Positions 23,127 to 37,501 of a stretch of 64,000 nucleotides of DNA are shown here, piece after piece. The notes beneath the pieces are model-generated. The model made no database searches. It saw nothing but the letters and a program-made list of their open reading frames with translations, and was not told the origin of the DNA. Every line of letters begins with the position of its first letter. Within the stretch, counting starts at the first letter, position 1. Both the position numbers and the translations under genes were made by a program. This stretch comes from Deinococcus sp. YIM 134068 (GTDB taxonomy: Bacteria; Deinococcota; Deinococci; Deinococcales; Deinococcaceae), in assembly GCF_036543075.1 (NCBI RefSeq), contig NZ_JAZHPF010000008.1, forward strand, positions 80,247-144,246, written 5' to 3'.

Positions 23127-24383
23127 TCACGTCGCCGCCCGCCCCCGCACCGCCTCCGGCACGTTCCGCACCAGCACCACCCCGGCGAGGAAGAACAGCG
23201 CGGCGATGCCGAAGACGAGCGTGTAGCCGAGGTTGCCGCCCTGCGCGTTGCCCCAGTCGAGCAGGGCACCCTGCGGGGCGCTGCTCATCTGCGGGGCGAC
23301 GAAGGCGACGTGCCAGATGCCCATGTCGCGGGCGTAGCTGCTCGCGCTCGGCATGGCGTCGCTGCCCAGCGCCCAGTCCACGCTGGTAAAGGCCCCGAAG
23401 CCCAGCCCGAAGCACGCGGCGAGCGCCAGCGCCACCGGGTAACTCGGCGCGAGCAGCAGCAGCAGCGCGGCAGCGGCCATCACCGTTCCCGCCACATAGA
23501 TCACCGGCTTGCGCCCCACGCGGTCGCTCAGCCGCCCGCCCACGAGCGCCGAGGCGATACTTCCCACGATGATGCACACGAGCATGATGGAGGTGCTCGT
23601 CTCCGCGTCGCGCTGCGCCAAAACGTCGGTGTTGTAATACTGCAAGAAGGGCTGCACGCTGTACTGCCCCAGCGCGAACAGCACCCGCGTCACGAACACC
23701 CAGAAGAAGGGCTGATGCGCGAACAGTTCCCGCCAGGAGAGGGTCGGTCCCCGCGCCGTCTGGATAGCTGTTCCCCCCGTCTCCGGCACCCCCCGCAACG
23801 TGACGAGCGCCGGGATGAGGAGCACGGCGGCGATGAGGCCGAACGAGACGAGGACGGGCAGATTCAACAGGCCGACCACGAAGGCCGCGACCGCTCCCAG
23901 CAACTGTCCCACCGCCTGCAACATCGCCATGACGCCGCTGTATCGTCCGCGCTGCTCCGGCGGCACGAGTTGGGGGATGAGGGCGCTGTACGGGGCTGTC
24001 GCGTAATTGTTCCCGAATTGCACGAGCAGGAAGCCGAGGACATACACCCAGAAGCCCCCGACGCCGCTGAGCACGCTCGCCGCGAACGCCATCACCGCCA
24101 GGCCCGCCAGGTTGACGCCCACCCCGAGACGGATGTAGGGCACCCGCCGCCCCGTGCGGTCGCTGTGTGCCCCGACGAGCGGCGGCAGCACGAGCGCGAT
24201 TACGGCCCCGATGAACAGCAGGACGCCCAGGTAGGTGCCCTTCTGCTCCTCGCCGACGAAACGCACCACGTTGGCGGGCAGCAGGATGAGGAGCAGCAGC
24301 AGCCAGTGAAACGCCGTGCCGAACCAGAAGGCGGACAGCACCCACGGGCTGGGGCGGGGGGCCGCAGGGGAGGAAAGGGTCAT
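23127..24383 (-). CDS. MFS transporter
   Basis: A 418-residue major facilitator superfamily permease with twelve predicted helices. The loop 2-3 motif is [17 protein letters not shown] (about 70-86), and a related [18 protein letters not shown] lies in the second half. The arrangement resembles the sugar/SLC45-like MFS proteins that are frequent in Deinococcus, but the substrate cannot be assigned. It is probably monocistronic and leaderless: TATACT lies eight bases before the ATG. Confidence 0.9.
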   Translation of the reverse strand: MTLSSPAAPRPSPWVLSAFWFGTAFHWLLLLLILLPANVVRFVGEEQKGTYLGVLLFIGAVIALVLPPLVGAHSDRTGRRVPYIRLGVGVNLAGLAVMAFAASVLSGVGGFWVYVLGFLLVQFGNNYATAPYSALIPQLVPPEQRGRYSGVMAMLQAVGQLLGAVAAFVVGLLNLPVLVSFGLIAAVLLIPALVTLRGVPETGGTAIQTARGPTLSWRELFAHQPFFWVFVTRVLFALGQYSVQPFLQYYNTDVLAQRDAETSTSIMLVCIIVGSIASALVGGRLSDRVGRKPVIYVAGTVMAAAALLLLLAPSYPVALALAACFGLGFGAFTSVDWALGSDAMPSASSYARDMGIWHVAFVAPQMSSAPQGALLDWGNAQGGNLGYTLVFGIAALFFLAGVVLVRNVPEAVRGRAAT

Positions 24384-24391
24384 GTGGAGCG

Positions 24392-24397
24392 AGTATA
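24392..24397 (-). promoter_or_regulatory. -10 box TATACT for the MFS gene
   Basis: TATACT-CGCTCCAC-ATG on the minus strand, 8 nt spacing. Confidence 0.6.
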
Positions 24398-24472
24398 AGC
24401 GCGGCTTTACGGCCCTTTTACAGATGTGGGCAGGTGTGGGCGGCGCAGTAGTCAGGAGGGGTGGGGGCGCGG

Positions 24473-24478
24473 CAGACT
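24473..24478 (+). promoter_or_regulatory. Possible -10 box CAGACT
   Basis: CAGACT-GCCCCCC-ATG, the leaderless layout with a non-consensus first base. Confidence 0.35.
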
Positions 24479-24485
24479 GCCCCCC

Positions 24486-24776
24486 ATGAACCTAGAGGAT
24501 GCCCTGCTCGCCTTCCGCGCCTCCTTCACCTACGACCACCCCGAGGGCCTCAGCATCGACTCACGGGTGGAGGGCGGCACCCTCCGCGTGGAAGTTCGCA
24601 ATCAGGACGTGGATGCCCTGCGCGGCTTCGACGTGGTGGCCGAGCCGCTTCCCGGCGAGGACCGCGACGCCGTGCAACTCGGCGAGGACGTGGCCCGCGT
24701 GGTCGAGCAGGAATTGATGTACGGTCAACTGTCGGCCCAGGATGAGGAGGGCAAGTTCAAGCGCGTGGTGGTGTGA
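24486..24776 (+). CDS. Small acidic protein, DUF3248-like
   Basis: A 96-residue soluble acidic protein ([20 protein letters not shown], then a beta-rich middle [21 protein letters not shown], and a C-terminal helix [14 protein letters not shown]). It resembles the short DUF3248 proteins of Deinococcus-Thermus; I am moderately sure of that label. No signal peptide, cofactor motif or neighbour gives a function. ATG 24486 is chosen because the upstream frame looks non-coding and a CAGACT box precedes it. Confidence 0.75.
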   Translation: MNLEDALLAFRASFTYDHPEGLSIDSRVEGGTLRVEVRNQDVDALRGFDVVAEPLPGEDRDAVQLGEDVARVVEQELMYGQLSAQDEEGKFKRVVV

Positions 24777-24803
24777 GGTTGGGCGGGGATGATGTTGGAG
24801 AAG

Positions 24804-24864
24804 GGCGAGCGGTGCTCGCCACCCCTCTCCCCAGCCCTCTCCCGCAAGGGGAGAGGGAGAAAAC
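24804..24864 (-). repeat. Dispersed palindromic element, type A, with perfect second hairpin (inverted)
   Basis: Minus strand: TTTCTCCCTCTCCCCTTGCG, then GGAGAGGGCTGGGGAGAGGG, then GGCGAGC-ACC-GCTCGCC. The second hairpin is perfect and shows a G-C pair where the copy at 953-1041 has A-T. Confidence 0.75.
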
Positions 24865-24882
24865 TGGCTGACGCTCGTGCTC

Positions 24883-24930
24883 TTTTAGCCCCTCCCCCTT
24901 GAGGGGGGAGGCCGGGAGGGGGTGAAGCCT
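24883..24930 (-). repeat. Dispersed palindromic element, type B (inverted)
   Basis: Minus strand: GCTTCACCCCCTCCCGGCCT, then CCCCCCTCAAGGGGGAGGGG, then CTAAAAG. It is almost identical to 896-937 in opposite orientation and lies directly at the end of the RluA-type gene. Confidence 0.8.
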
Positions 24931-25685
<755 letters not shown>

Positions 25686-25686
<1 letters not shown>

Positions 25687-26264
25687 CAGACCTCCCAGAT
25701 CGAGCGGTAGGGGCGGTCCCTCAACCGCTGGGCGAGGTCCACGCCGCGCTCCACCACCTGCGCCAGTCGTCCCGTCAGCCACTCGCCTGGCACCTCGTCC
25801 GCCGCCCACTCGGCAGAGGTCGCGTACACGAAATGCGGGTTGACCACGCAGCGGAAGTCGGTCATCAGCCCGAAGGCGAAGGCCCCGTGGCTGAGGTAGC
25901 CGTGGGCCAGCCCGCCCGACACGAGGAACGTCACCACCCGGTCGAACCATGCGCCGTGCAGTCCGCGCTCGGGGTCGGTGCTGCCCGTCAGCTCGACGAG
26001 GCTCTTGGCCTCCGACCCCAGACCCCAGTTGTACACGGGCACGGCGAGGAACACCCCGTCCGCCTCCCGGATGGCCGAGTGGTACAGCCCCGCGTGCGGG
26101 TGGGCGTAGCAGGTGTCGTTGTCGAAGGGGGGCAGGGGCGTCTCCCGGAGGTCGAGGAGCGTCACCTTATGTCCCGCCGCCCGCAATTGCGCCGCCGTCA
26201 ACTCCGCCATCCAACGGCTGCGGCTCTGGGGGTCGAGGCTTGTCGACAGGACGGTGAACTTCAC
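25686..26264 (-). CDS. NAD(P)H-dependent FMN reductase-like flavoprotein
   Basis: A 192-residue flavodoxin-fold protein: [20 protein letters not shown] with the phosphate-binding loop at the N-terminus, [21 protein letters not shown] (FMN-contact region, about 78-98) and a C-terminal [12 protein letters not shown] helix. Reductases of this type pass electrons from NAD(P)H to FMN, quinones or chromate. I prefer GTG 26264 (VKFTV): a TACCCT -10 box is seven bases upstream, and the longer open frame adds non-conserved residues. It is translationally coupled to the RluA-type gene. Confidence 0.87.
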
Positions 26265-26271
26265 TGGAGGC

Positions 26272-26277
26272 AGGGTA
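26272..26277 (-). promoter_or_regulatory. -10 box TACCCT for the FMN reductase-rluA operon
   Basis: TACCCT-GCCTCCA-GTG on the minus strand, 7 nt spacing. Confidence 0.5.
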
Positions 26278-26484
26278 GCAGCGAAGTTCTCCCTCAACTC
26301 GTTCCTGAGCGCCGTTCGAGCATAGGCCCTGTTGACGCGCTGTGTTACGTCTCCGTGAGGGAGGAGAAAGCCCACAGCCTTCGTCCTGTGGGTCAACCGA
26401 CGCAACTGCTCGCCCACGCGCCGACGCTCAATCCTTTACCTCTCCTAAGCCACCCGGCGCACGTTCCCTCCCCGGACCCGTTGT

Positions 26485-26490
26485 TATGCT
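26485..26490 (+). promoter_or_regulatory. -10 box TATGCT for mutS2
   Basis: TATGCT-CCCCCC-GTG, 6 nt spacing, leaderless. Confidence 0.65.
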
Positions 26491-26496
26491 CCCCCC

Positions 26497-28785
26497 GTGC
26501 CGTTCGACGCCCGTGCCCTGTCCGCCCTCGACTTTCCTCGCATCCGCGACGCCCTCGCCGAGCGCAGTTCCACACCGCTGGGGATAGAGCGGGCGCGCGC
26601 CGTGATGCCCTCGACCGATGCCGGGCGCGTGGCCCGCGAACTCGACGAGGTGGAGGACGCCCTCTTCGGCGTCAGCCTCAGCCTGGGCGGCATCGGGGAC
26701 ATCCGCGACATCCACGCGCGGGCGGTGGACGGGCGCGTGCTATCGGGGCAGGACCTCCTCAACGCCGCCTATGCCCTCGACGGAGCGATGTCGGTGCGGC
26801 GGGCGATCAATGCCAATTCACGCGGCCCGTTGCGGGAGGTGGCGCTCGGCCTCGGCGACCACGGCGAACTCGTGCGGCGCGTGCTGTCGGCCCTCGACCG
26901 GGACGGTGCGGTGCGTGACGAGGCCAGCCCCCGCCTGCGCGACCTGCGGCGGCGCATCGAACCCCTGCGCGGGCGCATCCGCGAGCGGCTGGCGGCCACG
27001 CTGGAGAAGTGGTCGGACGTGCTTCAGGAGAACATCGTCACCATCCGCCGGGACCGCTACGTGCTGCCCGTGCAGGCGAGCCGGGTCGGGCAGGTGCAGG
27101 GGATCATCGTGGACGCCTCGGCCACCGGGCAGACGTACTTCGTGGAACCCGCCACCGTCACGCCCCTGAACAACGAACTCGCCCGCCTCATCCTCGACGA
27201 GGAGGCCGAGGTCCGCCGCATCCTCACCGAGCTGTCGGGCCTGCTCGCCTCCGACGCGGACGTGCCCGTGACCCTCGCCACCATCGGCGAACTCGATCTC
27301 ATCGCCTCGAAGGCCCGGCTGGCGCGTGACTGGCACCTCAACCGCCCCGAACACGTCAAGGGCGGCACCTATGAGCTGCGCGACGCCCGCCATCCCCTGA
27401 TCGAGAATCCGGTTCCCAACGACATCGAGCTGGGCGAGACGAAGATGCTCCTGATCACCGGGCCGAACATGGGTGGCAAGACGGCGACCCTCAAGACGCT
27501 CGGCCTCGCCGTGCTGATGCACCAGTGCGGGATGTACGTGGCAGCGTCCAAAGCTCGCCTCCCCGTCGTGCGCGACGTGCTCGTGGACATCGGCGACGAG
27601 CAGAGCATCGAGGCGAGCCTGTCCACCTTCGCCTCGCACCTCAAGCACCTGCGCTTCGTGCTGCGGCACGCCGCACCCGATACCCTCGTCCTCATCGACG
27701 AGCTGGGCAGCGGTACCGACCCCGGTGAGGGGGCCGCGCTCGCCCAGGCCATCATCGAGACGCTGCTGGGGCAGGACGCGCGGGGCATCATCACCTCGCA
27801 CCTCTCGCCCCTCAAGCTCTTCGCGCTGGAAACGCCGGGTCTGAAGAACGCCAGCATGGGCTTCGACCTGGAGGCCCTGGCCCCCACCTATACCTTGCAG
27901 GTCGGGCAGCCGGGCCGCTCCTACGCGCTCGCCATCGCCCGGCGCATGGGGTTGCCGGAGAACGTGCTGGGGCGGGCCGAGGGGTTGCTCGGTCCCGACG
28001 CGGGCCTGATGGAGCGGATGCTGGAGGGGCTGGAGCGCGAGCGGGCCGACCTCGCCGGGGAGCTGGAGACCGCTGCCACCGCCCGACGCGAGACGGAGGC
28101 CGAACTCGCCCGCGTGAGGCAGGAGCGCGAGACGCTGGAACGCCGCCGGGGCGAGATGCTGGCGGAGGCCGCCCAGAAGGCCGAGAGCCTGTACGCCGAG
28201 GCCATCGAGCGGGTCCGCACCCTGCGCGCCCGCGCCCAGGAGGACGGTGCCCGCCCACGCGTGATGCAGGAACTCCGCGAACTGCGCTCCGCCGCCCAGA
28301 AGGCCCGCCCCGCCCCGCCCCCCGCCCGTGAGGAGCGCGGCGACCCCATCCGCGTCGGCAGCCGGGTGGACGTGCCCGCCTACGGGGCGAGCGGGCAGGT
28401 GCTCGAACTGCGCGGCGACGACCTCGTGGTGCAGCTCGGCGTGATGAAGATCGGCGTCAAGCGGCGCGACGTGCGGCTTCAGCCCGAGGCCAAACCCCAG
28501 GTCGTCCGCTCCTCCTTCGGGGGCACCGCGCCCTCCCGCTTCGACAAGGAATTGCAACTGCGCGGCCTCGGCGTGGAGGAAGCCGTCGAGGAACTTCGCA
28601 CCGCCATCACCGAGGCGCAGGCCCTCAAGGAAACGCCCCTGCGCGTCGTCCACGGCAAGGGCCAGGGTGTGCTGCGGAGGTTGCTGCGTGACTACCTCAA
28701 GACCGACAAACGGGTGGAGAGCTTCCACGACGCCGAGGCCAATCAGGGCGGGCACGGCGTCACCATCGTGAACGTCCGCGTTTAG
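26497..28785 (+). CDS. mutS2: Endonuclease MutS2
   Basis: A 762-residue MutS-family ATPase without the mismatch-recognition domain. It has the core/lever region, Walker [16 protein letters not shown] (about 321-335), Walker [21 protein letters not shown] (about 397-416), a long charged coiled coil (about 505-610) and a C-terminal Smr domain (about 685-762) with [14 protein letters not shown] and GGHGVTIV. In other bacteria MutS2 suppresses recombination or rescues collided ribosomes. The Smr LDLR motif reads LQLR here, losing the aspartate. GTG 26497 is set by the leaderless promoter TATGCT six bases upstream. The gene stands alone. Confidence 0.96.
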   Translation: MPFDARALSALDFPRIRDALAERSSTPLGIERARAVMPSTDAGRVARELDEVEDALFGVSLSLGGIGDIRDIHARAVDGRVLSGQDLLNAAYALDGAMSVRRAINANSRGPLREVALGLGDHGELVRRVLSALDRDGAVRDEASPRLRDLRRRIEPLRGRIRERLAATLEKWSDVLQENIVTIRRDRYVLPVQASRVGQVQGIIVDASATGQTYFVEPATVTPLNNELARLILDEEAEVRRILTELSGLLASDADVPVTLATIGELDLIASKARLARDWHLNRPEHVKGGTYELRDARHPLIENPVPNDIELGETKMLLITGPNMGGKTATLKTLGLAVLMHQCGMYVAASKARLPVVRDVLVDIGDEQSIEASLSTFASHLKHLRFVLRHAAPDTLVLIDELGSGTDPGEGAALAQAIIETLLGQDARGIITSHLSPLKLFALETPGLKNASMGFDLEALAPTYTLQVGQPGRSYALAIARRMGLPENVLGRAEGLLGPDAGLMERMLEGLERERADLAGELETAATARRETEAELARVRQERETLERRRGEMLAEAAQKAESLYAEAIERVRTLRARAQEDGARPRVMQELRELRSAAQKARPAPPPAREERGDPIRVGSRVDVPAYGASGQVLELRGDDLVVQLGVMKIGVKRRDVRLQPEAKPQVVRSSFGGTAPSRFDKELQLRGLGVEEAVEELRTAITEAQALKETPLRVVHGKGQGVLRRLLRDYLKTDKRVESFHDAEANQGGHGVTIVNVRV

Positions 28786-28913
28786 GCGGAACCATCAGCA
28801 CAAAGTAAGCTTGAGGGAGTAGTTCTCCAGTCTGTGTGAACTTCCTCCCGGAGTGGAACGTTGATCTAGACAGATTACGGGTATTGCATAGGAAGCGCCG
28901 TCACGATGCCTGG

Positions 28914-29906
28914 GTGGTCGAACGTTTTGCCTCCTTCCTGAAAGCCGGGGCCGCCGCGCTGGCGCTGGCGCTGCCAACCCTCGCCGCCGCCCAGAGTGCG
29001 TCGCCCAACCTGTTTGGGGGCCTGCGGCTGCCCGCCAACTACATGTCGCGCTTTTCCTCGACCGAACTCCTCGCGTCGAACGAGGTGGGCTTCGGGGTGC
29101 GGTACTTCCCGCTACCCTTCGACCCCGACATCCGGGTGTCGCTCGCCCGGCAGCCGAACTACTGGGAGTACAACGTCAGCACGCGCCTGAACGACACGAC
29201 CCTCGCGGCGGGCGTGTTCAACAACGGCGCGACCGCCGCTGCCGGAATCCCGCGCCTGGAGGCGACGCGTGATCCCTTCAAGGGCACCCAGTTCAGCGGT
29301 CGCCTTCAGGGCAACGGGGCGTCCTCGCGCTTCACGGGCGGGTACGCCTTCACGGTGGCGAGTGACCGAGTGCGCGTGCTCAGCAACGTGGGCGTGGCCT
29401 TCCAGAACGAGGTGGTCGCGCCCTACACCCAGACCGAGGTGGGCGGCGGGTACGGGCGCTCCTTCGGGCGGCTGAATACGGGCTTCAGCGCCACGGTGCG
29501 CGCCTTCACCTTTCCCTCCCAGAGGCAGGCGCAGGGCAGCGCCGACTTCTTCGTGAGCGCGAACATCTCGCCCCTGCGCGGGCTGATACTCGACGCCTCG
29601 CAGTTCGAGCGGTTCGCGGTCGGCAGCGTGCCCATCGGCGACCTGAGTTATGGGCGCTACGAGGAGACCAACGCCGCCATCACCTACCGCCTGCCCGTGG
29701 GCAGCACTCCTCCCGCCTTCGCGCTGGGTGCCCTGCGAACCCGCGTCACCCGCGATTGGACGAGCAAGTACACCTACCTGCGCGGCGACGTGCTCTTCCG
29801 TGTGGAGGCCCTGCCCACCCTGATCGGCCCCAGCATTGGCTACCAGTGGTCGCCCGAGGGCACCCCCGACCGCTGGCTGATCAGCGTCTCGTTCCTGCCC
29901 AAATAA
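28914..29906 (+). CDS. Exported beta-rich protein, probable outer-membrane barrel
   Basis: About 330 residues. A signal peptide ([20 protein letters not shown], cleavage near AAAQ) is followed by strands rich in alternating aromatic and polar residues ([60 protein letters not shown]). The C-terminus is [11 protein letters not shown], where the strand ends in a hydrophobic residue a few positions from the end. This fits an outer-membrane beta barrel of a diderm such as Deinococcus, but no family was recognised. The start is uncertain: GTG 28914 puts the signal peptide at the N-terminus; GTG 28836 gives a longer charged extension. A long hairpin follows the stop. Confidence 0.75.
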   Translation: MVERFASFLKAGAAALALALPTLAAAQSASPNLFGGLRLPANYMSRFSSTELLASNEVGFGVRYFPLPFDPDIRVSLARQPNYWEYNVSTRLNDTTLAAGVFNNGATAAAGIPRLEATRDPFKGTQFSGRLQGNGASSRFTGGYAFTVASDRVRVLSNVGVAFQNEVVAPYTQTEVGGGYGRSFGRLNTGFSATVRAFTFPSQRQAQGSADFFVSANISPLRGLILDASQFERFAVGSVPIGDLSYGRYEETNAAITYRLPVGSTPPAFALGALRTRVTRDWTSKYTYLRGDVLFRVEALPTLIGPSIGYQWSPEGTPDRWLISVSFLPK

Positions 29907-29922
29907 GTCGGCCCTCCTATGC

Positions 29923-29964
29923 GGGGGAGGACGGACGGCGCCGCCTGGCGGTCTGTCCTCCCCC
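29923..29964 (+). terminator. 14-bp stem hairpin between the barrel gene and gfh1
   Basis: GGGGGAGGACGGAC (29923-29936) pairs with GTCTGTCCTCCCCC (29951-29964) with one G-T pair. The T-tail is weak (GTTCTTC). It ends the upstream gene or forms part of the gfh1 leader. Confidence 0.55.
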
Positions 29965-30140
29965 ACGGCGTTCTTCACGAGAAGAGGAGAGTCTCCCGGC
30001 ATCTGCCCTGGCAACTCTCCACGGAGACGATTCCGCGTTGCCGCCGAAACACAGCTATGGCAAAATGCTGGGCACTTCCCGTCCCCTCCTTTGGCTCATT
30101 CTGGCCCCTTCCTCATCCGCTCTCTTTCTGGAGGACGCCC

Positions 30141-30629
30141 GTGGTACAAGCGACAAGACAGGTCCGACTCACCCGCGAGGGCTACGCCCGACTGGAGCGC
30201 ACCCTCGAACAGGAGCAGCGGCGGCTGGCCGAGGCGACCCGCATCCTGCAAGAACAGATGGACACGAGCGCCGACACCGAGGACACCGGCCTGGAGGACG
30301 CCAAGCGCGAGAAGATGAGCATCGAGGCGCGCATCGAGGAACTGGAGGACACCCTCGCCCGCGCCTCCATCATCGAGGAACACGGCGGCGCGGGCAGCAT
30401 CGAACTTGGGGCCATCGTCACCCTGACGAACGAGGCGACCAAAAAGGACATGCGCGTGCAGGTCGTCAGCGCCCCGGAGGCGGCGGTCCTCGGCGGCACC
30501 CTTCCCCGCATCAGCGAGGACAGCCCGGTGGGCAAGCAGCTCATGGGACGCAAGCCCGACGAGACCTTTGTGGTCAATCTGGATAATGGCAAGCAGGTGA
30601 AGTACCGGGTCAAGAACGTGGAGTACTGA
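30141..30629 (+). CDS. gfh1: Transcription inhibitor Gfh1 (GreA/GreB homologue)
   Basis: A 162-residue Gre-family protein that would enter the RNA polymerase secondary channel. The N-terminal coiled coil (about 8-75) has at its tip [16 protein letters not shown], which aligns with the acidic tip of Thermus Gfh1 (SSDDYDDSGLE); three of the four tip acidic residues are kept. GreA instead has a GDLSENAEY-type tip, absent here. The C-terminal FKBP-like domain has the Gre pattern [20 protein letters not shown] and [14 protein letters not shown]. Gfh1 of Thermus inhibits transcription. GGAGG six bases upstream supports GTG 30141. The mRNA probably has a leader of more than 100 nt. Confidence 0.88.
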   Translation: MVQATRQVRLTREGYARLERTLEQEQRRLAEATRILQEQMDTSADTEDTGLEDAKREKMSIEARIEELEDTLARASIIEEHGGAGSIELGAIVTLTNEATKKDMRVQVVSAPEAAVLGGTLPRISEDSPVGKQLMGRKPDETFVVNLDNGKQVKYRVKNVEY

Positions 30630-30631
30630 GG

Positions 30632-30706
30632 CGGAAGACAGAAGGTCGATGGCAGAAGGCAGGGGACTTTCCCGGCTCTCTGCCCGCTCTTTTCCGCCCC
30701 CTGCTC
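30632..30706. repeat. Imperfect tandem-unit hairpin before lysS
   Basis: GGAAGACAGAAGGTCGATGG and CAGAAGGCAGGGG are followed by a T/C centre and then CTCTGCCCGCTCTTTTCCGC. The arms are roughly complementary. It lies between gfh1 and the lysS promoter. Confidence 0.45.
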
Positions 30707-30707
30707 C

Positions 30708-30713
30708 TATACT
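30708..30713 (+). promoter_or_regulatory. -10 box TATACT for lysS
   Basis: TATACT-CCCCCTC-ATG, 7 nt spacing, leaderless. Confidence 0.65.
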
Positions 30714-30720
30714 CCCCCTC

Positions 30721-32259
<1,539 letters not shown>

Positions 32260-32265
32260 CGGGTG

Positions 32266-32309
32266 GTCGGCACCTGGGTGCCCCCGACGGGGGAAGAAAA
32301 GCTTCTTCC
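32266..32309 (+). terminator. Hairpins after lysS
   Basis: GTCGG-CAC-CTGG-GTG-CC-CCGAC (32266-32288) is followed by the perfect hairpin GGAAGAA-AAGC-TTCTTCC (32292-32309). No long T-run follows, so the terminator function is tentative. Confidence 0.4.
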
Positions 32310-32428
32310 ACGCTTCCCTGCTCCACTGAAGTGCGAAAAAAAGCTCCTCCACGCGCTTGTGGGAATCCTCCCGCCCTCCAGTCACGGGCTGCTCTGTCAT
32401 CGTCACGGCAAAAAGCGCCGCCATCACT

Positions 32429-32457
32429 TTGACAAATGGCCCTCATGGTGGCAGGAT
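32429..32457 (+). promoter_or_regulatory. Promoter of the sugar ABC operon (TTGACA-N17-CAGGAT)
   Basis: A perfect -35 TTGACA (32429-32434) is followed by a 17-nt spacer and CAGGAT (32452-32457), giving a leader of about 70 nt with a strong GGAGGA before ATG 32536. This is one of the few places in the window with a classical promoter and Shine-Dalgarno leader. Confidence 0.55.
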
Positions 32458-32535
32458 GAGGTCCGCAATAAGACACCCTAAACCGTCCCGCCGTAGGTCC
32501 ACGGTGGGTCGGCGTCCACGCACGGAGGAGCATTC

Positions 32536-33783
<1,248 letters not shown>

Positions 33784-33802
33784 AGCAAACCGGGTAGAGG
33801 CG

Positions 33803-33853
33803 GTGGGTTGTGGGTTGTGGGGCCTTCCCTGCAGCCTACAACCCACAACCTAC
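33803..33853. repeat. Tandem-unit hairpin between binding-protein and permease genes
   Basis: GTGGGTTGTGGGTTGTGG, the loop GGCCTTCCCTGCAG, then CCTACAACCCACAACCTACG. The arms are complementary copies of the GTGGGTT unit. It is located inside the sugar ABC operon, where it could reduce permease expression relative to the binding protein. Confidence 0.8.
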
Positions 33854-33880
33854 GTCCCAGAGAACCGAGGTGATCCTCCC

Positions 33881-35005
33881 TTGAAATCCCTGTCCCGTGA
33901 CCGTCTGTGGTCCATCGCCGTCCTGCTCCCGAGCGTCGTGCTGCTCGCGGTCTTCGTGTACGGCTTCATCGCGCGCACGGTGTATGTCAGCCTCACCGAC
34001 TGGGGCAACGACCCCGCGCAGGCGCTCGCCCTGGACCCCATCATCCGCTGGGTGGGCCTCGCCAACTATGGGGAGCTGTTCACCGGTTTCTTGCAGGGCC
34101 GCTTCCGGCAGGAACTCGTCAGCACCATCTTCTTCACCCTGTTCTTCATCCTGGGGTGCCTGGGGCTGGGGCTGGGCCTCGCGCTCGTGCTGGACCGCAA
34201 CCCGAAGGGCGAGGGGCTGTGGCGCACGATCTTCCTCTTTCCCATGAGCCTGAGCTTCATCGTGACGGGCACGATCTGGCGCTGGATGCTTCAGCCGCAG
34301 GGGGGACTCAACCAGTTCCCGACCGCGCTCGGCCTGCCCGCCGGGTCCTTCGGGTGGCTGAGTAGCACGGACGCGATCTGGCGGTTCGACTGGAACGCGC
34401 TGCCGCTCCTCACGGCGTCGGTGGTCGGGCTGGTCCTGATCTTCCTCGCCGTGCGCGCCGCCCGCGCGGGCGACCGGACGCGGGCCATCGTCGCCGGGGC
34501 GTGCGCCGCGCTCCTGCTGGGCTGGGCGCTGTTCGTCGGGCCGAACGTCAAGCTCCTTCCCGCCCCCGAACTCCACGGCTTCAACCTCGCCCTGATCGGC
34601 ATCATCGTCGCCGCCGTGTGGCAGATGAGCGGCTACACGATGGCGCTGTACCTCGCCGGACTGCGCGGCATCCCCGAGGAGCTGCGTGAGGCGGCGAAGG
34701 TGGACGGGGCGAACGACTTCGGGATGTACCGCCACGTCATCTTCCCGCTGCTCGCGCCCATCACCCTGTCGGCCATGATCATCCTGGGGCACATCAGTCT
34801 CAAGATTTTCGACCTCGTGTACGCGATGGCCGGGCCGGACAACACCGCCACCTCGGTGCCCGCCCTGAACATGTACCTCACGAGCTTCCGCCAGAACCAG
34901 TTCGCGCTCGGCGCGGCCATCGGCACGATCCTGCTCATTCTCGTGGCGTTCGTGATCGTCCCGTACCTGAGCAGTTCGTTCCGCAGTGAGGAGGGGCACG
35001 CATGA
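33881..35005 (+). CDS. Sugar ABC transporter permease (MalF/UgpA type)
   Basis: A 374-residue inner-membrane permease. The ATPase-docking EAA loop is [20 protein letters not shown] near residues 266-285. The first helix is [20 protein letters not shown]. An extra hydrophobic insert (about 170-225) between the third and fourth conserved helices makes it longer than the usual 290-310 residues. The start is TTG 33881, with GAGGTGATC upstream; no ATG or GTG fits the first helix. It overlaps the second permease by ATGA. Confidence 0.9.
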   Translation: MKSLSRDRLWSIAVLLPSVVLLAVFVYGFIARTVYVSLTDWGNDPAQALALDPIIRWVGLANYGELFTGFLQGRFRQELVSTIFFTLFFILGCLGLGLGLALVLDRNPKGEGLWRTIFLFPMSLSFIVTGTIWRWMLQPQGGLNQFPTALGLPAGSFGWLSSTDAIWRFDWNALPLLTASVVGLVLIFLAVRAARAGDRTRAIVAGACAALLLGWALFVGPNVKLLPAPELHGFNLALIGIIVAAVWQMSGYTMALYLAGLRGIPEELREAAKVDGANDFGMYRHVIFPLLAPITLSAMIILGHISLKIFDLVYAMAGPDNTATSVPALNMYLTSFRQNQFALGAAIGTILLILVAFVIVPYLSSSFRSEEGHA

Positions 35006-35868
35006 CCACCACCGCTCCCACCACCTCCGCGACGCCCACCCCCACCTCCCGCAAGTTCGGGCTGGGCCGCGCCGGGCTGTACGCCCTGCTCGTCATCGCC
35101 GCGCTCTTCTTCCTGCTGCCGATCTATCTCCTGATCGCCACGGCCTTCAAGTCGCCGGACGCGATCAATCTGGCGACGACGTGGCAGTGGCCCCGCGCGC
35201 TGAACTGGGCGAGCTTCACCGACGCCTGGGCCAAGATCGGCGGGAACATGCTCAACAGCCTGTTTCTCGCGGTGGTCGCCACTATTCTCGCGGCGCTGCT
35301 GGGGTCCCTGAACGGTTACGCGCTCGCCAAATGGAAGTTCCGGGGGGCCAATACCCTCTTCGCCCTGATGCTCTTCGGGATGTTCATCCCGTATCAGGCG
35401 GTCCTCATCCCCCTCTTCCAGTTCATCAAGAGCCTGGGGCTGTACGGCTCGATCTGGGGGCTGATCCTCGCGCACGTCGTGTACGGCCTGCCGATCACCA
35501 CCCTGATCTTCCGCAACTACTACGCCGAGGTGCCCGACGCGCTCGTGGAGGCGGCGACCATCGACGGGGCGGGCTTCTGGAGCATCTACCGTCAGGTGAT
35601 CTTCCCGCTGAGTGTGCCCGGCTTCGTCGTCGTGATCATCTGGGAGTTCACCCAGGTCTGGAACGAGTTCCTGTTCGCGGCGACCCTGACGAATACGAGT
35701 TCGCAGCCCGTCACCTATGCCCTGTCGCAGCTCGCGGGCGGGCAGGCGGTGAGCTGGAACCTGCCGATGGCGGGCGCGATTCTGGCCGCGCTGCCCACGC
35801 TGCTCGTGTACATCCTGCTGGGGCGCTATTTCGTGCGCGGGCTGCTGGCGGGGAGCGTGAAGGGCTAA
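35002..35868 (+). CDS. Sugar ABC transporter permease (MalG/UgpE type)
   Basis: A 288-residue permease partner with six helices. Its EAA loop is [20 protein letters not shown] near residues 187-206, and the N-terminal helix is [20 protein letters not shown]. It is last in the operon. No ATP-binding subunit gene follows, so the transporter presumably uses a shared MalK/MsmX-type ATPase encoded elsewhere. Confidence 0.93.
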   Translation: MTTTAPTTSATPTPTSRKFGLGRAGLYALLVIAALFFLLPIYLLIATAFKSPDAINLATTWQWPRALNWASFTDAWAKIGGNMLNSLFLAVVATILAALLGSLNGYALAKWKFRGANTLFALMLFGMFIPYQAVLIPLFQFIKSLGLYGSIWGLILAHVVYGLPITTLIFRNYYAEVPDALVEAATIDGAGFWSIYRQVIFPLSVPGFVVVIIWEFTQVWNEFLFAATLTNTSSQPVTYALSQLAGGQAVSWNLPMAGAILAALPTLLVYILLGRYFVRGLLAGSVKG

Positions 35869-35985
35869 CCTCCTTCACTCTCACGGGCACGTCTCTTTCC
35901 CGCGTGGAGGAGGCGTGCCTTGCTTTGACCCGCCCTGCTGCCGGGGTTGGAAGACATTTCGCCATTTCGTCTCTCACAGGCGGGG

Positions 35986-35991
35986 TAGACT
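35986..35991 (+). promoter_or_regulatory. -10 box TAGACT for the histidine kinase gene
   Basis: TAGACT-CCGGGGAC-GTG, 8 nt spacing. Confidence 0.5.
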
Positions 35992-35999
35992 CCGGGGAC

Positions 36000-37169
<1,170 letters not shown>

Positions 37170-37501
37170 GGGGGAAGAGAAGCATTCGCCGGAGGAAGGC
37201 TGAAACGTGTTCTCACTTTTTCCGTGCCAGAAGGCAGGTCTCGGACTTACTCGCGCGAACTCCCTCGTACACCGTCGTTCGAAAGCCACGTGACGCGACC
37301 AGCAAGAAGGTTTTGTGCGTCCTGCCGCATCTTCTCCTCCTTGCACGACTCCCCTGGCCCTTCGCCGTCACTGTGGGTTCGCGCGTCGCGGACCGGGCGC
37401 TGCCGTGATAAAACTGGGGACGTACCACAGGCCCTCCTCTCGTCGTGTTCAGTCAAGCCCTCTCTTTTTTTCATCTTGCTCGTGCGTTTTTTCACGAGTG
37501 T
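37170..37501. other. Intergenic region upstream of the nuo operon
   Basis: About 330 nt of visibly lower GC than the genes around it. It should contain the nuo promoter, but no convincing -35/-10 pair was found; TGATAAAACT at about 37406-37415 is the best AT-rich candidate. A hairpin CTCGTG-CGTTTTTT-CACGAG lies at 37479-37498, close to the start of nuoA. No gene is supported. Confidence 0.5.
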
